Positions 1-8,008 of a stretch of DNA of 23,292 nt are shown in pieces. The notes beneath the pieces are model-generated. The model searched no databases. It was not told the DNA's origin and saw only the letters and a program-made list of their open reading frames with translations. Within the stretch, counting starts at the first letter, position 1, and each line of letters opens with the position of its first letter. A program made the position numbers and the translations under genes. The DNA is from JAAURS01 sp031362245. Lineage in GTDB: Bacteria; Cyanobacteriota; Cyanobacteriia; Thermosynechococcales; Thermosynechococcaceae. The stretch lies in assembly GCA_031362245.1 (NCBI GenBank), contig JANLSD010000110.1:1-23292 (forward strand), written 5' to 3'.

Positions 1-1
1 C

Positions 2-139
2 CCCGTTCATAACGTTGTGGCTGTGGACGTTTACCTGCCTGGTTGTCCTCCGCCTGCCGATCGCATTCGAGCCGTTCTAGAATCATTGCTCAAAGGAGAA
101 AAACCTTGCCTAGAGGGACAGCAGATTAAGTTCGGTTAG
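2..139 (+). CDS. hoxY: HoxY, NAD-reducing hydrogenase small subunit (3' end only)
   Basis: This is the C-terminal 45 residues of an open frame that enters from the left edge and stops at TAG 137-139. It contains VDVYLPGCPPPADRI. PGCPP followed by Ala-Asp is the signature around the last cysteine ligand of the proximal [4Fe-4S] cluster in NiFe-hydrogenase small subunits. The very short tail after this motif fits the small HoxY type. HoxY passes electrons between the HoxH active site and the HoxEFU diaphorase in the cytoplasm. hoxH lies 211 bp downstream in the same direction, with one small ORF between. The identity rests on this motif and on the neighbours, since most of the protein lies outside the window. 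Confidence 0.88.
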   Translation, partial: PVHNVVAVDVYLPGCPPPADRIRAVLESLLKGEKPCLEGQQIKFG

Positions 140-168
140 TCGCGAATCAGAATCCTATCAAGTTTCGT

Positions 169-174
169 AAGGAG
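169..174 (+). promoter_or_regulatory. Shine-Dalgarno for the 56-residue ORF
   Basis: AAGGAG ends 9 nt before ATG 184. It is a near-perfect ribosome binding site. It supports translation of the short ORF between hoxY and hoxH, whereas hoxH itself has no comparable site. Confidence 0.6.
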
Positions 175-183
175 CTAAAACAA

Positions 184-354
184 ATGCTGTGGAATCAAAG
201 AACTCAATTCATTTTGACGGTGCTATTCGCACTCCTCATCCTCCTGTTATGGGGAACTGCGGTTGCCCGCAGCCAACTCAATGGGGTTGATGCGATTCAA
301 CTATGGCAGCAAGATATTGCCATTCTGATGCTATTGCTAGGGCAACAATCATGA
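184..354 (+). CDS. Small single-pass membrane protein between hoxY and hoxH
   Basis: A 56-residue ORF not assignable to any family I recognise. It starts at ATG 184 behind AAGGAG and ends at TGA 352-354, overlapping the hoxH start (ATG 351) as ATGA. Residues 9-28 form one strongly hydrophobic helix after a short N-terminus with one Arg. The tail (about residues 29-56) is Gln-rich and amphipathic with few charges. The ATGA overlap implies translational coupling with hoxH, which suggests the two products are needed together. Possible roles are a membrane tether or accessory for the soluble hydrogenase; this is inference only. It could also be a leader ORF that sets hoxH translation. Reality of the ORF is well supported by its ribosome binding site and overlap; function is unknown. 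Confidence 0.65.
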   Translation: MLWNQRTQFILTVLFALLILLLWGTAVARSQLNGVDAIQLWQQDIAILMLLLGQQS

Positions 355-1802
355 CTCAACGAATTGTCATCGATCCAGTTACTCGCATTGAGGGCCATGC
401 CAAAATTACGATCGTTCTCGACGATTCAGGACAGGTCAGCGATGCGCGGTTTCACGTCACTGAATTTCGGGGATTTGAGAAGTTTTGCGAGGGGCGACCT
501 CTTTGGGAAATGCCGGGGATTACAGCTCGCATTTGCGGTATTTGTCCGGTCAGTCACTTGCTGGCTTCAGCCAAAGCAGGCGATCGCATTCTTTCGGTCA
601 CGATTCCCCCGACTGCGGTCAAACTAAGGCGGTTAATGAACCTAGGGCAAATTATTCAATCCCATGCCCTCAGTTTCTTTCACCTAAGCTCGCCAGATTT
701 ACTTCTGGGGTTTGACAGCAATCCGCAACAGCGCAATGTCTTTGGCCTCATTGCTGCCGAGCCAGAGCTGGCGCGGGGCGGTATTCGCTTACGGCAATTT
801 GGGCAGGAAATTATTGAAGTGCTGGGTGGTCGTAAAATTCATCCCGCCTGGGCTGTCCCTGGCGGCGTCAGAGAACCCTTCCCCGAAGCAGGGCGGACGC
901 ATGTTCGCGATCGCATCCCTGAAGTTCGCGCCACGGCTCTAACTGCGCTGGAACGGTTTAAGCAGATCCTAACGACCCATGAACGCGAAGCCCAAACCTT
1001 CGGCAACTTCCCATCTCTGTTTATGGGACTGGTGACTGAAGCAGGCTTGTGGGAGTACTACGACGGCCCTCTGCGATTTGTTGATAGTGCCGGAAATATT
1101 ATCGCAGATCGCTTAGATCCCACCCGTTTTGAAGACTTTATTGGCGAAGCCGTCCAACCCGACTCTTATCTAAAGTCTCCCTACTATCGTCCCCTAGGCT
1201 ATCCCAACCAGGACGACCATTGCAAGGTTGATAGTGGCATGTATCGGGTTGGCCCCTTGGCTCGGCTCAATGTTTGCACACAGATCGGGACACCTCTGGC
1301 TGATCGAGAATTGACAGAGTATCGCGATCGTGGGAATGGTACGGTCACGTCTTCTTTCTTCTACCACTATGCACGGTTGATTGAGATTTTAGGGGCGATC
1401 GAACACATCGAGCAAATCCTAGACGACCCCGAGATTCTTTCAACTCATTTGCTTGCAGAGGCAGGGATTAACCAGCTAGAGGGCGTGGGTGTCAGCGAAG
1501 CACCGCGCGGCACTCTGTTCCACCACTACCACGTCGACGAAGATGGATTAATGAAGAAAGTTAATTTAGTTATTGCCACCGGACAAAATAACCTTGCGAT
1601 GAACCGTACCGTCGCTCAAATTGCGCGACATTTTATTCATAGCCCCGACATTCTTGAAGGGATGTTAAATCGGGTTGAAGCCGGAATCCGAGCTTTTGAC
1701 CCCTGTTTGAGCTGCTCCACCCATGCGGCAGGTCAAATGCCCCTGCATATTCGACTACAGGGTGCAGACGGGAGAGTACTGGATGAGGTTTGGCGAGATT
1801 AA
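351..1802 (+). CDS. hoxH: HoxH, bidirectional [NiFe]-hydrogenase large subunit
   Basis: Catalytic subunit of the cytoplasmic NAD-linked hydrogenase (group 3d type), 483 residues. RIEGH lies at 12-16. The N-terminal nickel-ligand pair is in RICGICPVSH (Cys62, Cys65). The C-terminal pair is in DPCLSCSTH (Cys452, Cys455, His458). A 25-residue tail follows His458, as expected for the peptide removed by the HoxW endopeptidase after nickel insertion. An in-frame upstream start exists at 303, but ATG 351 gives the normal family N-terminus (MTQRIVIDPVTRIEG) and overlaps the preceding small ORF by ATGA. All four metal-binding cysteines are present, so the enzyme should be active. The gene is followed by a USP gene instead of ending the hox set, which is the usual place of hoxH. 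Confidence 0.96.
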   Translation: MTQRIVIDPVTRIEGHAKITIVLDDSGQVSDARFHVTEFRGFEKFCEGRPLWEMPGITARICGICPVSHLLASAKAGDRILSVTIPPTAVKLRRLMNLGQIIQSHALSFFHLSSPDLLLGFDSNPQQRNVFGLIAAEPELARGGIRLRQFGQEIIEVLGGRKIHPAWAVPGGVREPFPEAGRTHVRDRIPEVRATALTALERFKQILTTHEREAQTFGNFPSLFMGLVTEAGLWEYYDGPLRFVDSAGNIIADRLDPTRFEDFIGEAVQPDSYLKSPYYRPLGYPNQDDHCKVDSGMYRVGPLARLNVCTQIGTPLADRELTEYRDRGNGTVTSSFFYHYARLIEILGAIEHIEQILDDPEILSTHLLAEAGINQLEGVGVSEAPRGTLFHHYHVDEDGLMKKVNLVIATGQNNLAMNRTVAQIARHFIHSPDILEGMLNRVEAGIRAFDPCLSCSTHAAGQMPLHIRLQGADGRVLDEVWRD

Positions 1803-1877
1803 ATGGCAAAACCCAGGCTCAACGATCAAATGCTAAACATCCGATTAGGTTTTGCGTTTCTCAATCAGAAATGTATT

Positions 1878-1884
1878 GGAGGAG
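1878..1884 (+). promoter_or_regulatory. Shine-Dalgarno deciding the USP start
   Basis: GGAGGAG abuts ATG 1885 but lies 6 nt before ATG 1891. This favours 1891 as the true start of the downstream USP gene over 1885 or the longer in-frame start at 1852. Confidence 0.6.
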
Positions 1885-1890
1885 ATGAGT

Positions 1891-2412
1891 ATGTTTCATA
1901 AAGTTGTGGTTGCACTGGACTATTCTGAATTTGCTAGCCCAATTTTTGAAGAAGCGGTTTCCCTTGCAAAAGTCATGGGCGCTCAATTGCAGTTAATCCA
2001 TGTGCTGTCCCTAGAAGATGCGCCTGGGTATCAACTTTCTCTCTATTCTGAGGGATACTACCCACCCTTAACGGAAGACAATCTTTACCATCGGGAGTGG
2101 ACAGAATTTAAGAATCAGAGCTTACACCATTTAGAGGCCGATGTTGAGTCAGCAAACGTAGCAGGTGTGAGTGCTGAGTTTTCACAACTTTATGGGAGTC
2201 CCGGTAAAAGCATCTGCGAATCTGCTCGCCATTGGGGCGCAGATTTAATTCTCATGGGTCGTCGAGGGCGCACAGGTCTCAGCGAACTTTTTTTAGGGAG
2301 CGTGAGCAATTATGTCCTTCATCATGCGCACTGCGCTGTGCTGACGCTTAATACACCGTCTCAACCTCTCAAAGAAGTAGCTCGGGCGGAATCTCTGACG
2401 ACAGAAGTCTAA
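1891..2412 (+). CDS. Universal stress protein (UspA family) inside the hox operon
   Basis: A single-domain UspA-fold protein of about 173 residues. The first strand carries VVVALDYSE, with the family Asp. The ATP-binding signature G-x2-G-x9-G-S is present near the C-terminus (GRRGRTGLSELFLGSVSNY), so this is probably a nucleotide-binding USP. The 22-residue extension after the last strand is of unknown use. The start at ATG 1891 is set by GGAGGAG. The gene lies 88 bp after hoxH and 20 bp before hoxE, all on the same strand, so co-transcription with the hydrogenase is likely. A related USP is encoded on the minus strand at 9997-10479; both share the VALDYS start and a LGSVSNY-x2-HHA-x-C end. 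Binding partner and signal are unknown. A role in tuning hydrogenase under energy or redox stress is inference. Confidence 0.9.
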   Translation: MFHKVVVALDYSEFASPIFEEAVSLAKVMGAQLQLIHVLSLEDAPGYQLSLYSEGYYPPLTEDNLYHREWTEFKNQSLHHLEADVESANVAGVSAEFSQLYGSPGKSICESARHWGADLILMGRRGRTGLSELFLGSVSNYVLHHAHCAVLTLNTPSQPLKEVARAESLTTEV

Positions 2413-2432
2413 TTGAGGCTTAGGTATAGCTT

Positions 2433-2981
2433 ATGTACACGAACGCAGTTCAACCGCCACCAAAGCAACGTAATGACTCCTCAAAACAAACGCATCCCAG
2501 TGGAGATCAGCGTTTTAAGATTCTAGACGCGACCTTAAAACGCCATCAATATCAGCAAGATGCGTTGATTGAAGTGCTCCATAAGGCACAGGATCTGTTT
2601 GGGTATCTAGAGAACGACGTTCTTCTATACGTGGCCCATAGCCTCAAACTTCCCCCCAGTCGGGTATATGGCGTGGTCACCTTTTACCATCTGTTTACCC
2701 TTGCACCAAAGGGACTCCATCGCTGCGTGGTCTGTACCGGAACAGCTTGCTACGTCAAAGGATCTCCTGCTTTACTGTCTGCCGTGGAACAGTTGTCTCA
2801 TCTTCACCCTGGAAAAACCTCGCCTGATGGTCAACTTTCGCTGATGACCGCCCGTTGCCTGGGTGCTTGTGGAATTGCTCCCGCTGTTGTCTTCGACGGA
2901 ACTGTGTGCGGACATCAAACCCCTGAATTGGTGGGCGATCGCATTCAAGCTTGGCTACACCCAACTGCGGAGGTGACATGA
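2433..2981 (+). CDS. hoxE: HoxE, diaphorase [2Fe-2S] subunit
   Basis: NuoE-like subunit of the HoxEFU diaphorase, 182 residues, carrying one [2Fe-2S] cluster. Ligands are visible as Cys101 and Cys106 in CTGTACYVKG and Cys142 and Cys146 in RCLGACGIAP, the standard thioredoxin-like ferredoxin pattern. The upstream VYGVVTFYHLF segment is typical of NuoE/HoxE. HoxE helps couple the hydrogenase to NAD(P)H and probably to ferredoxin or flavodoxin in cyanobacteria. The N-terminal 25 residues are polar and poorly conserved-looking. The stop TGA 2979-2981 overlaps the hoxF start as ATGA. The ribosome binding site is weak (an AGG about 10 nt upstream), so the start at 2433 is less certain than the rest. 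Confidence 0.95.
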   Translation: MYTNAVQPPPKQRNDSSKQTHPSGDQRFKILDATLKRHQYQQDALIEVLHKAQDLFGYLENDVLLYVAHSLKLPPSRVYGVVTFYHLFTLAPKGLHRCVVCTGTACYVKGSPALLSAVEQLSHLHPGKTSPDGQLSLMTARCLGACGIAPAVVFDGTVCGHQTPELVGDRIQAWLHPTAEVT

Positions 2982-4579
2982 TGGATCTGGCAGAATTAGA
3001 GGCGATCGCGCAACAGGAACATCAGCGGGAGACAGACACTCAAATTCGTTGCTGTGTGGCGGCAGGGTGCTTGTCGTCTAATGCGCTAGCGGTCAAAGCA
3101 GGACTAGAACAAGCCGTGTCTGAAGCGGGCTTGTCGGAACAGGTTCAGGTGCGGGGTGTGGGTTGTATGCGGCTTTGCTGTCAAGGGCCGCTGGTGCAGA
3201 TTGATCGAAGTCAAAAGGATGCTGTGCTCTATGAAGCCGTCAAGCCAGACGATACAGCATCCATCGTGGCTTCCTTAAAGGGTGATACAGCGTCTGCCCA
3301 ACGGGGCGATCTATCTCATCCCTTCTTTGCGGGACAGCGATCGATTGTGCTGGAAAACAGCGGCAAGATTGACCCAGAGAGAATTGAGGCTTACATTGCC
3401 GCATCAGGCTACCAAGCCCTCTACCATGCGTTGCGAGAATTACGACCCAGCGAAGTTGTAGATACCATTACCCGTAGCGGATTACGAGGTCGAGGCGGGG
3501 CTGGCTATCCTACGGGTGTGAAATGGGCCACAGTCGCTAAGTCCAAGTCTGACTGCAAGTTCGTTATTTGCAATGCCGATGAGGGCGACCCTGGCGCGTT
3601 TATGGATCGCAGCGTGCTGGAAAGCGACCCCCATCGGGTGCTGGAAGGAATGGCGATCGCCGCCTATGCGATCGGTGCTCAGCAGGGATACATCTATGTC
3701 CGGGCCGAGTATCCCTTAGCCATTCAGCGACTTGAACTCGCCATTCGGCAGGCTCAGCGCATGGGGCTATTGGGTAGCCAAATCTTCGACTCACCCTTCG
3801 ATTTTCGGATCGATATTCGCATTGGCGCAGGAGCCTACGTCTGCGGCGAAGAAACGGCGCTGATGGCTTCTATCGAAGGCAAACGAGGCACCCCCAGCCC
3901 TCGACCGCCCTACCCAGATGAGCGGGGTCTATGGGGTTGTCCTACCTTGATTAATAACGTAGAAACCTTTGCCAACATCGCTCCCATTATTCGCAACGGT
4001 GCCGACTGGTTCGCGAGTATTGGTACAGAAAAGAGCAAGGGCACCAAAGTCTTTGCCCTCGCCGGAAAAATTGTGAATACCGGACTCATCGAAGTCCCAA
4101 TGGGCACGTCTTTGCGACAGATTGTGGAAGCAATGGGCGGCAGCGTTCCCGATGGAGGCGAGGCCAAAGCCGTCCAGACTGGAGGGCCATCAGGGGGATG
4201 TATACCAGCCTCGGAATTTGACACGCCTGTGGACTATGAATCTTTGACAGCACTGGGTTCCATGATGGGATCGGGCGGCATGATTGTGATGGATCAAAAG
4301 ACCAACATGGTCGATGTCGCTCGCTACTTTATGGAATTTTGCATGGATGAGTCTTGCGGCAAATGTATTCCTTGTCGTGCAGGTACAGTGCAGCTCTACC
4401 AGCTCTTAAGCAAAATCCGCGAAGGGCAAGCATCCCAAGGCGATTTGGCACTAATGGAGGAGCTTTGTGATGTGGTGAAATATACCAGCCTTTGCGGGTT
4501 AGGACAATCTGCCCCTAATCCGGTTTTAAGTACGCTGAAATATTTCCGACAAGAGTATCTTGCCCTTCTGAGTGAGTGA
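2978..4579 (+). CDS. hoxF: HoxF, diaphorase NADH- and FMN-binding subunit
   Basis: Flavoprotein subunit of the bidirectional hydrogenase, 533 residues, the usual length for cyanobacterial HoxF. An N-terminal thioredoxin-like [2Fe-2S] domain has Cys26, Cys31, Cys63 and Cys67. The glycine-rich nucleotide site GRGGAGYP is at 171-178, followed by the NuoF core (ICNADEGDPGAF; GAGAYVCGEETALM). The [4Fe-4S] ligands are Cys460, Cys463, Cys466 (ESCGKCIPC) and Cys506 (SLCGLG). The start is ATG 2978, overlapping the hoxE stop as ATGA behind GGAGGTGA; ATG 2981 is equally possible. An in-frame TTG at 2951 was set aside because it would overlap hoxE by 31 bp. hoxU does not follow, unlike the common hoxF-hoxU order. 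Confidence 0.97.
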   Translation: MMDLAELEAIAQQEHQRETDTQIRCCVAAGCLSSNALAVKAGLEQAVSEAGLSEQVQVRGVGCMRLCCQGPLVQIDRSQKDAVLYEAVKPDDTASIVASLKGDTASAQRGDLSHPFFAGQRSIVLENSGKIDPERIEAYIAASGYQALYHALRELRPSEVVDTITRSGLRGRGGAGYPTGVKWATVAKSKSDCKFVICNADEGDPGAFMDRSVLESDPHRVLEGMAIAAYAIGAQQGYIYVRAEYPLAIQRLELAIRQAQRMGLLGSQIFDSPFDFRIDIRIGAGAYVCGEETALMASIEGKRGTPSPRPPYPDERGLWGCPTLINNVETFANIAPIIRNGADWFASIGTEKSKGTKVFALAGKIVNTGLIEVPMGTSLRQIVEAMGGSVPDGGEAKAVQTGGPSGGCIPASEFDTPVDYESLTALGSMMGSGGMIVMDQKTNMVDVARYFMEFCMDESCGKCIPCRAGTVQLYQLLSKIREGQASQGDLALMEELCDVVKYTSLCGLGQSAPNPVLSTLKYFRQEYLALLSE

Positions 4580-4591
4580 GGTGAGCCGTCA

Positions 4592-5023
4592 ATGTCAGCA
4601 AACTATCCAGAACGCATCAATGCACTGTGGACGGTGTTTCTTTTGGGGACACTCTTCCATACGGATCTGGGGTTAATGCCTCTCTTTCACGGTCAAAACA
4701 TAGCGCTGAGCGATGCCCACGGAACCGCTAATGTCTCAGGCATTCTGTGGCTCATGCTGGCCTTTTTTACGCTCCCGATGATCGCGATTATTGCTAAAAC
4801 TTTTACCCATTCAAAACGTTATCGGGTCATCCATTTTGGCTTGACAATCCTTTATTCCGTGCTGAATTTCCTCCATGTGGCGCTGGATTTGATGGTGAAG
4901 CCGATCGCCTGGTATCAAATTGCGTTAATGCTATTTTTGTTTGGCGTTGGGTTGCTCCTCAATTGGGTTGCTTGGCAGTGGATGAAGGTACGGCGATCAA
5001 GCCATAGGGTTGTTTTAAGATAG
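4592..5023 (+). CDS. Four-helix membrane protein at the end of the hox operon
   Basis: A 143-residue integral membrane protein that I cannot name. Hydrophobic segments lie near 11-30, 49-69, 79-100 and 107-130, with a basic C-terminal tail (MKVRRSSHRVVLR) probably on the cytoplasmic side. Histidines fall within or next to helices (H23, H33, H81, H95), so heme binding is conceivable but not shown. The ATG is preceded by GAGGTGAG that begins inside the hoxF stop codon region, and only 12 nt separate the two genes, so it belongs to the hox operon. Its position suggests a membrane partner or anchor for the otherwise soluble hydrogenase, which is inference from context. The product is coherent and the start is good; the function is open. 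Confidence 0.8.
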   Translation: MSANYPERINALWTVFLLGTLFHTDLGLMPLFHGQNIALSDAHGTANVSGILWLMLAFFTLPMIAIIAKTFTHSKRYRVIHFGLTILYSVLNFLHVALDLMVKPIAWYQIALMLFLFGVGLLLNWVAWQWMKVRRSSHRVVLR

Positions 5024-5089
5024 GTTTTCGGTGAACTGGTACAGAAATACAAATACCGTCTCCCTGAATCGTAACGCTCAGCAGAATGC

Positions 5090-5113
5090 CCTCACAACTT
5101 CTTCATACTTAGC
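5090..5113 (+). promoter_or_regulatory. Repeated promoter-proximal motif, copy 1 (plus strand)
   Basis: Reads CTCACAACTTCTTCATACTTA from 5091, the same core as the copies at 8047, 10563, 12255, 12969 and 13056. It lies 95 nt before the flavoprotein start at 5209. A possible -10 hexamer (CAATCT) starts 27 bases after the motif start. The half-sites TCAcaaCTT and TCAtaCTT are 11 bp apart. Confidence 0.65.
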
Positions 5114-5208
5114 TGTCAATCTAGAGAATAAAGATATTGGGGAGCCTTCTCCCGTCTAATCTCCAGACCTTTGGGCATCAGGAAGAACGAAAGAGTAGAG
5201 GAAGCATC

Positions 5209-6747
5209 ATGAAAACCGATTTCCTGATTGTGGGTAGTGGCCTCTCGGCCTTAGTCTTTGGGGCACTGATGGCCAACGCGGGCAAAACCGTCCGAATTCT
5301 AGAAGCCCATGAGCATCCCGGCGGATTTGGTCATACCTTCACGATGGCTAAAAAATACACCTTCAACGCCCAACTTCACTACGTCTGGGACTGCGGCGAA
5401 GGCTATACCGTCAATCGCGTCCTCAAAAAGCTCAACTTAGACAAAGAAGTCACCTTCGAGCGTTACGACCCCAACGGATTCGACCATATGAGAATGCCGG
5501 GTTATGCCCTGGACATTCCCTCAGATCCTCAAGAACTTATCCGGCGACTCTCTGATTTGTTTCCCCAAGATGCTGAGAACATCCGCAAATTTGTAATGGA
5601 AGTTGAAAAAACGAGCGAAGGACTGAAGAAATTATCGCCACCGATCAATCCTGGCGAAATGTTCAGTCATTTTGGGGAAGTATTTGGGACTGTGCTGAAC
5701 TTGAATAGTACCCTTCAGAATGTATTCGACAAATTTAAGCTGCCTCAAGCTGCACAGACGCTCTTGGCGTTGCAATGGCCCGACTTCTTACTACCTCCGA
5801 ATCAACTCTCGTTTTACGCCTGGGTTATTTTGTTCACGGGTTATCAAAAGGGTGCGTTTTACCCAACCCAGCATTTTGAGCATGTCATTCAGTCCTTGGT
5901 CAACACAATTGAAGCAAACGACGGAGAAATACTCCTCAACCATGAAGTCACAAAATTTATCGTCGCAGACAAAACGGTGACTGGGGTTCAGACGATGGAT
6001 CTCATCACCCATCAGACCCATGAATTTGCAGGTGACGCCGTCATTTGCAACATTGACCCTAAAAAAGCCGCCAAAATGATTGGGATTGAAAACTTCTCCA
6101 AGACGGTACGCAAGAAACTCGATTACGACTATTCCCCTTCCAACTTCATGGCCTACTGTGCGGTGAAGGATCTCGACCTACGAGACTACGGCTTTGGGAA
6201 ATGGAATACGTTTTATTCTGGGCACCAGGATTTGAATGAAGCCTTTGAACAGATGTATGAAAAGAATGACTTTTCCAATCCCAGTTTTGCCATCACAACC
6301 CCGACCCTACTCACCAACAAACATCGCGATTGTCCTGAAGATTGTCAAATCATTGAGTTTTTGACAGTCGCAAATTACAACTACTTCAAACAGCTTAAAG
6401 ATATGGACAAGAAAGCTTACAGGCAGAAAAAAGAGGAAATCCTAGATTCCATCCTCGATATCGTGGAGAAACACTACATTCCGAATCTTCGAGAACATCT
6501 GGTCTTTAAGATTACAGGAAGCCCCACCACAAACGAACGCTTTTGCGGGTGTCCCAGCGGTAATTCCTACGGCTCCAGCCTCACCCCGCAAAATATGGGT
6601 TTAGGTCGGCTCAACCATAAAACCTCTCTCAAAAATTTCTATTTTTGCAATGCCTCATCCGGCTATCCAGGATTTGCCCCAACTTTTTGGACAGGTGCAA
6701 TCTTGTATCAACGGTTATCGGACGATCGCATCTTAGGCTCAAATTAG
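5209..6747 (+). CDS. FAD-dependent oxidoreductase, CrtISO/phytoene-desaturase-like
   Basis: A 512-residue flavoprotein of the carotenoid isomerase/desaturase and retinol-saturase-like superfamily. The N-terminal dinucleotide fold is VGSGLSA (GxGxxA, residues 9-14), with acidic Glu32 ending the second strand and the EAHEHPGGFGHTF motif after it. The C-terminal FAD-closing segment NFYFCNASSGYPGFAPTFWTG is typical of the group. The protein lacks obvious membrane helices and may associate with membranes peripherally. The start is ATG 5209 behind AGAGGA; a longer in-frame ORF from 5137 has no ribosome site. A copy of the repeated promoter motif lies upstream. A second flavoprotein follows after 46 bp, so both may act on one lipid or isoprenoid substrate. 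The substrate cannot be told from sequence. Confidence 0.85.
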   Translation: MKTDFLIVGSGLSALVFGALMANAGKTVRILEAHEHPGGFGHTFTMAKKYTFNAQLHYVWDCGEGYTVNRVLKKLNLDKEVTFERYDPNGFDHMRMPGYALDIPSDPQELIRRLSDLFPQDAENIRKFVMEVEKTSEGLKKLSPPINPGEMFSHFGEVFGTVLNLNSTLQNVFDKFKLPQAAQTLLALQWPDFLLPPNQLSFYAWVILFTGYQKGAFYPTQHFEHVIQSLVNTIEANDGEILLNHEVTKFIVADKTVTGVQTMDLITHQTHEFAGDAVICNIDPKKAAKMIGIENFSKTVRKKLDYDYSPSNFMAYCAVKDLDLRDYGFGKWNTFYSGHQDLNEAFEQMYEKNDFSNPSFAITTPTLLTNKHRDCPEDCQIIEFLTVANYNYFKQLKDMDKKAYRQKKEEILDSILDIVEKHYIPNLREHLVFKITGSPTTNERFCGCPSGNSYGSSLTPQNMGLGRLNHKTSLKNFYFCNASSGYPGFAPTFWTGAILYQRLSDDRILGSN

Positions 6748-6793
6748 CCTCACCCCCAACACCTCATTGAGATCATCCATTGGACGTAAAGCC

Positions 6794-8008
6794 ATGAGAA
6801 TCGCAATTATTGGCGGCGGCGCAAGCGGCTTGGTGGCGGCCTATTTACTGGATAAACAAGGGCATCATGTCACCGTTTTTGAAAAACAGCCGATTCTGGG
6901 CGGACATATTCGCACACTCAATAAAAACGTCAAATCGGATCGACCGGAGTGTCAAGAATTTCTAGAAGGCGGCGTTTTGGAATTTCCTACTGCCTTTAGT
7001 AGCTTTCTATCCCTCATGAAAGAGCTAGAGGTTGAATTGGAGCCAGTCGCAGTCGGCTCGGGGCTATTTTTACAAGACGGTCGTCACATTCTCTCAGCAG
7101 ACATGATTAAAAAAAACTTCACCGGAATGCAGCGGCTGATCGAGTATCTGCGCCTCGATACACTTTATGCGCGTTCTGCCGCATTTTGGGTCAAAATGCA
7201 GTTTCCTAAAATCCAGGATTTTTACGACCAGCCCTTATCTCAACACTTAAAAGGCAAATGTATCCGAAACTGCTGGTTAAAATTGCTAACCATGTATAGC
7301 TACTCAATACCCTTCGATCTCATTGACAATTTCCCAGCAGAGTTGGCAATCCCAGCCTTGAAAGACTACGTTTTTGTAGAATGGGTCAGGGTTAAAGGCG
7401 GCGTATATTCCTACATTGAAAAAATCTTAGAACGCTTCAAGGGCAATATTTGGCGCGACGTTGAGATTGCGAGCGTTTCTAGAGCCACCTATTCCGTAAA
7501 TGTCCAATTCTTGGATGGAGTGACGCAGACGTTTGACAAGGTTGTTTTTGCGACACCGCCGGATCAGGTAATGCAGCTATTGAGCGATCCAACACCCGCT
7601 GAAACCAAACGATTTTCCCCTTGGCAGGCAAACCATCAGACAACCGTGCTTCATACCGATACCTCCATGTACGATCGCTTCGGCATTAAAGAATTTTCAG
7701 AATTCGATTTTTTCCAAACCGATCGCGATTGGGGTTATAACGCCTATCTCAACCATCTGTGCGGCATCTCCTCGCCCGTGAAGTATAGTTTGGCGTTTCA
7801 TTTGGATGATTGGATTGCCAAGGACAAAATCTTACAAGTTTTAGAACATCACACACCGCTCTATTCGGTCGAGTCGTTCCATTGTCGAGATGAAGTCGTG
7901 AGCACCAATGGCGAGAATAATACCTACCATGCCGGAGCTTATTTGGGGGATGGGTTGCATGAAGGGGCGATCGCCTCTGCGATGAAAGTAGCCCAATTGA
8001 TTGGATAG
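6794..8008 (+). CDS. FAD/NAD(P)-binding amine-oxidase-like flavoprotein
   Basis: A 404-residue protein with an N-terminal Rossmann fold, AIIGGGASGLVAAYLL (GxGxxG at 7-12), Glu30 at the end of strand 2 and the EKQPILGGHIRT motif. The C-terminus has a second FAD contact, HAGAYLGDGLHEGAIASA, as in NAD/FAD-binding proteins of the amine-oxidase superfamily (often found beside lipid-modifying enzymes). ATG 6794 is chosen because it places the nucleotide fold at the extreme N-terminus; the ribosome site is weak, and an in-frame TTG lies at 6767. The 46-bp gap from the preceding flavoprotein suggests one operon. Substrate unknown; the family includes desaturases, amine oxidases and uncharacterised lipid enzymes. 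Confidence 0.85.
   Translation: MRIAIIGGGASGLVAAYLLDKQGHHVTVFEKQPILGGHIRTLNKNVKSDRPECQEFLEGGVLEFPTAFSSFLSLMKELEVELEPVAVGSGLFLQDGRHILSADMIKKNFTGMQRLIEYLRLDTLYARSAAFWVKMQFPKIQDFYDQPLSQHLKGKCIRNCWLKLLTMYSYSIPFDLIDNFPAELAIPALKDYVFVEWVRVKGGVYSYIEKILERFKGNIWRDVEIASVSRATYSVNVQFLDGVTQTFDKVVFATPPDQVMQLLSDPTPAETKRFSPWQANHQTTVLHTDTSMYDRFGIKEFSEFDFFQTDRDWGYNAYLNHLCGISSPVKYSLAFHLDDWIAKDKILQVLEHHTPLYSVESFHCRDEVVSTNGENNTYHAGAYLGDGLHEGAIASAMKVAQLIG

Noticed and set aside
303..350. Longer hoxH N-terminus from the in-frame start at 303
   Set aside because: It adds 16 residues unlike any HoxH, has no ribosome site and lies within the small ORF; ATG 351 gives the family start.
2755..2979. Minus-strand ORF inside hoxE
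   Set aside because: Shadow of a strongly conserved coding frame; no ribosome site and no recognisable product.
7885..7905. Partial match to the regulatory motif (GAAGTCGTGAG) inside the second flavoprotein gene
   Set aside because: Within coding sequence, lacks the TTCNTCA half and a -10 box; probably chance.
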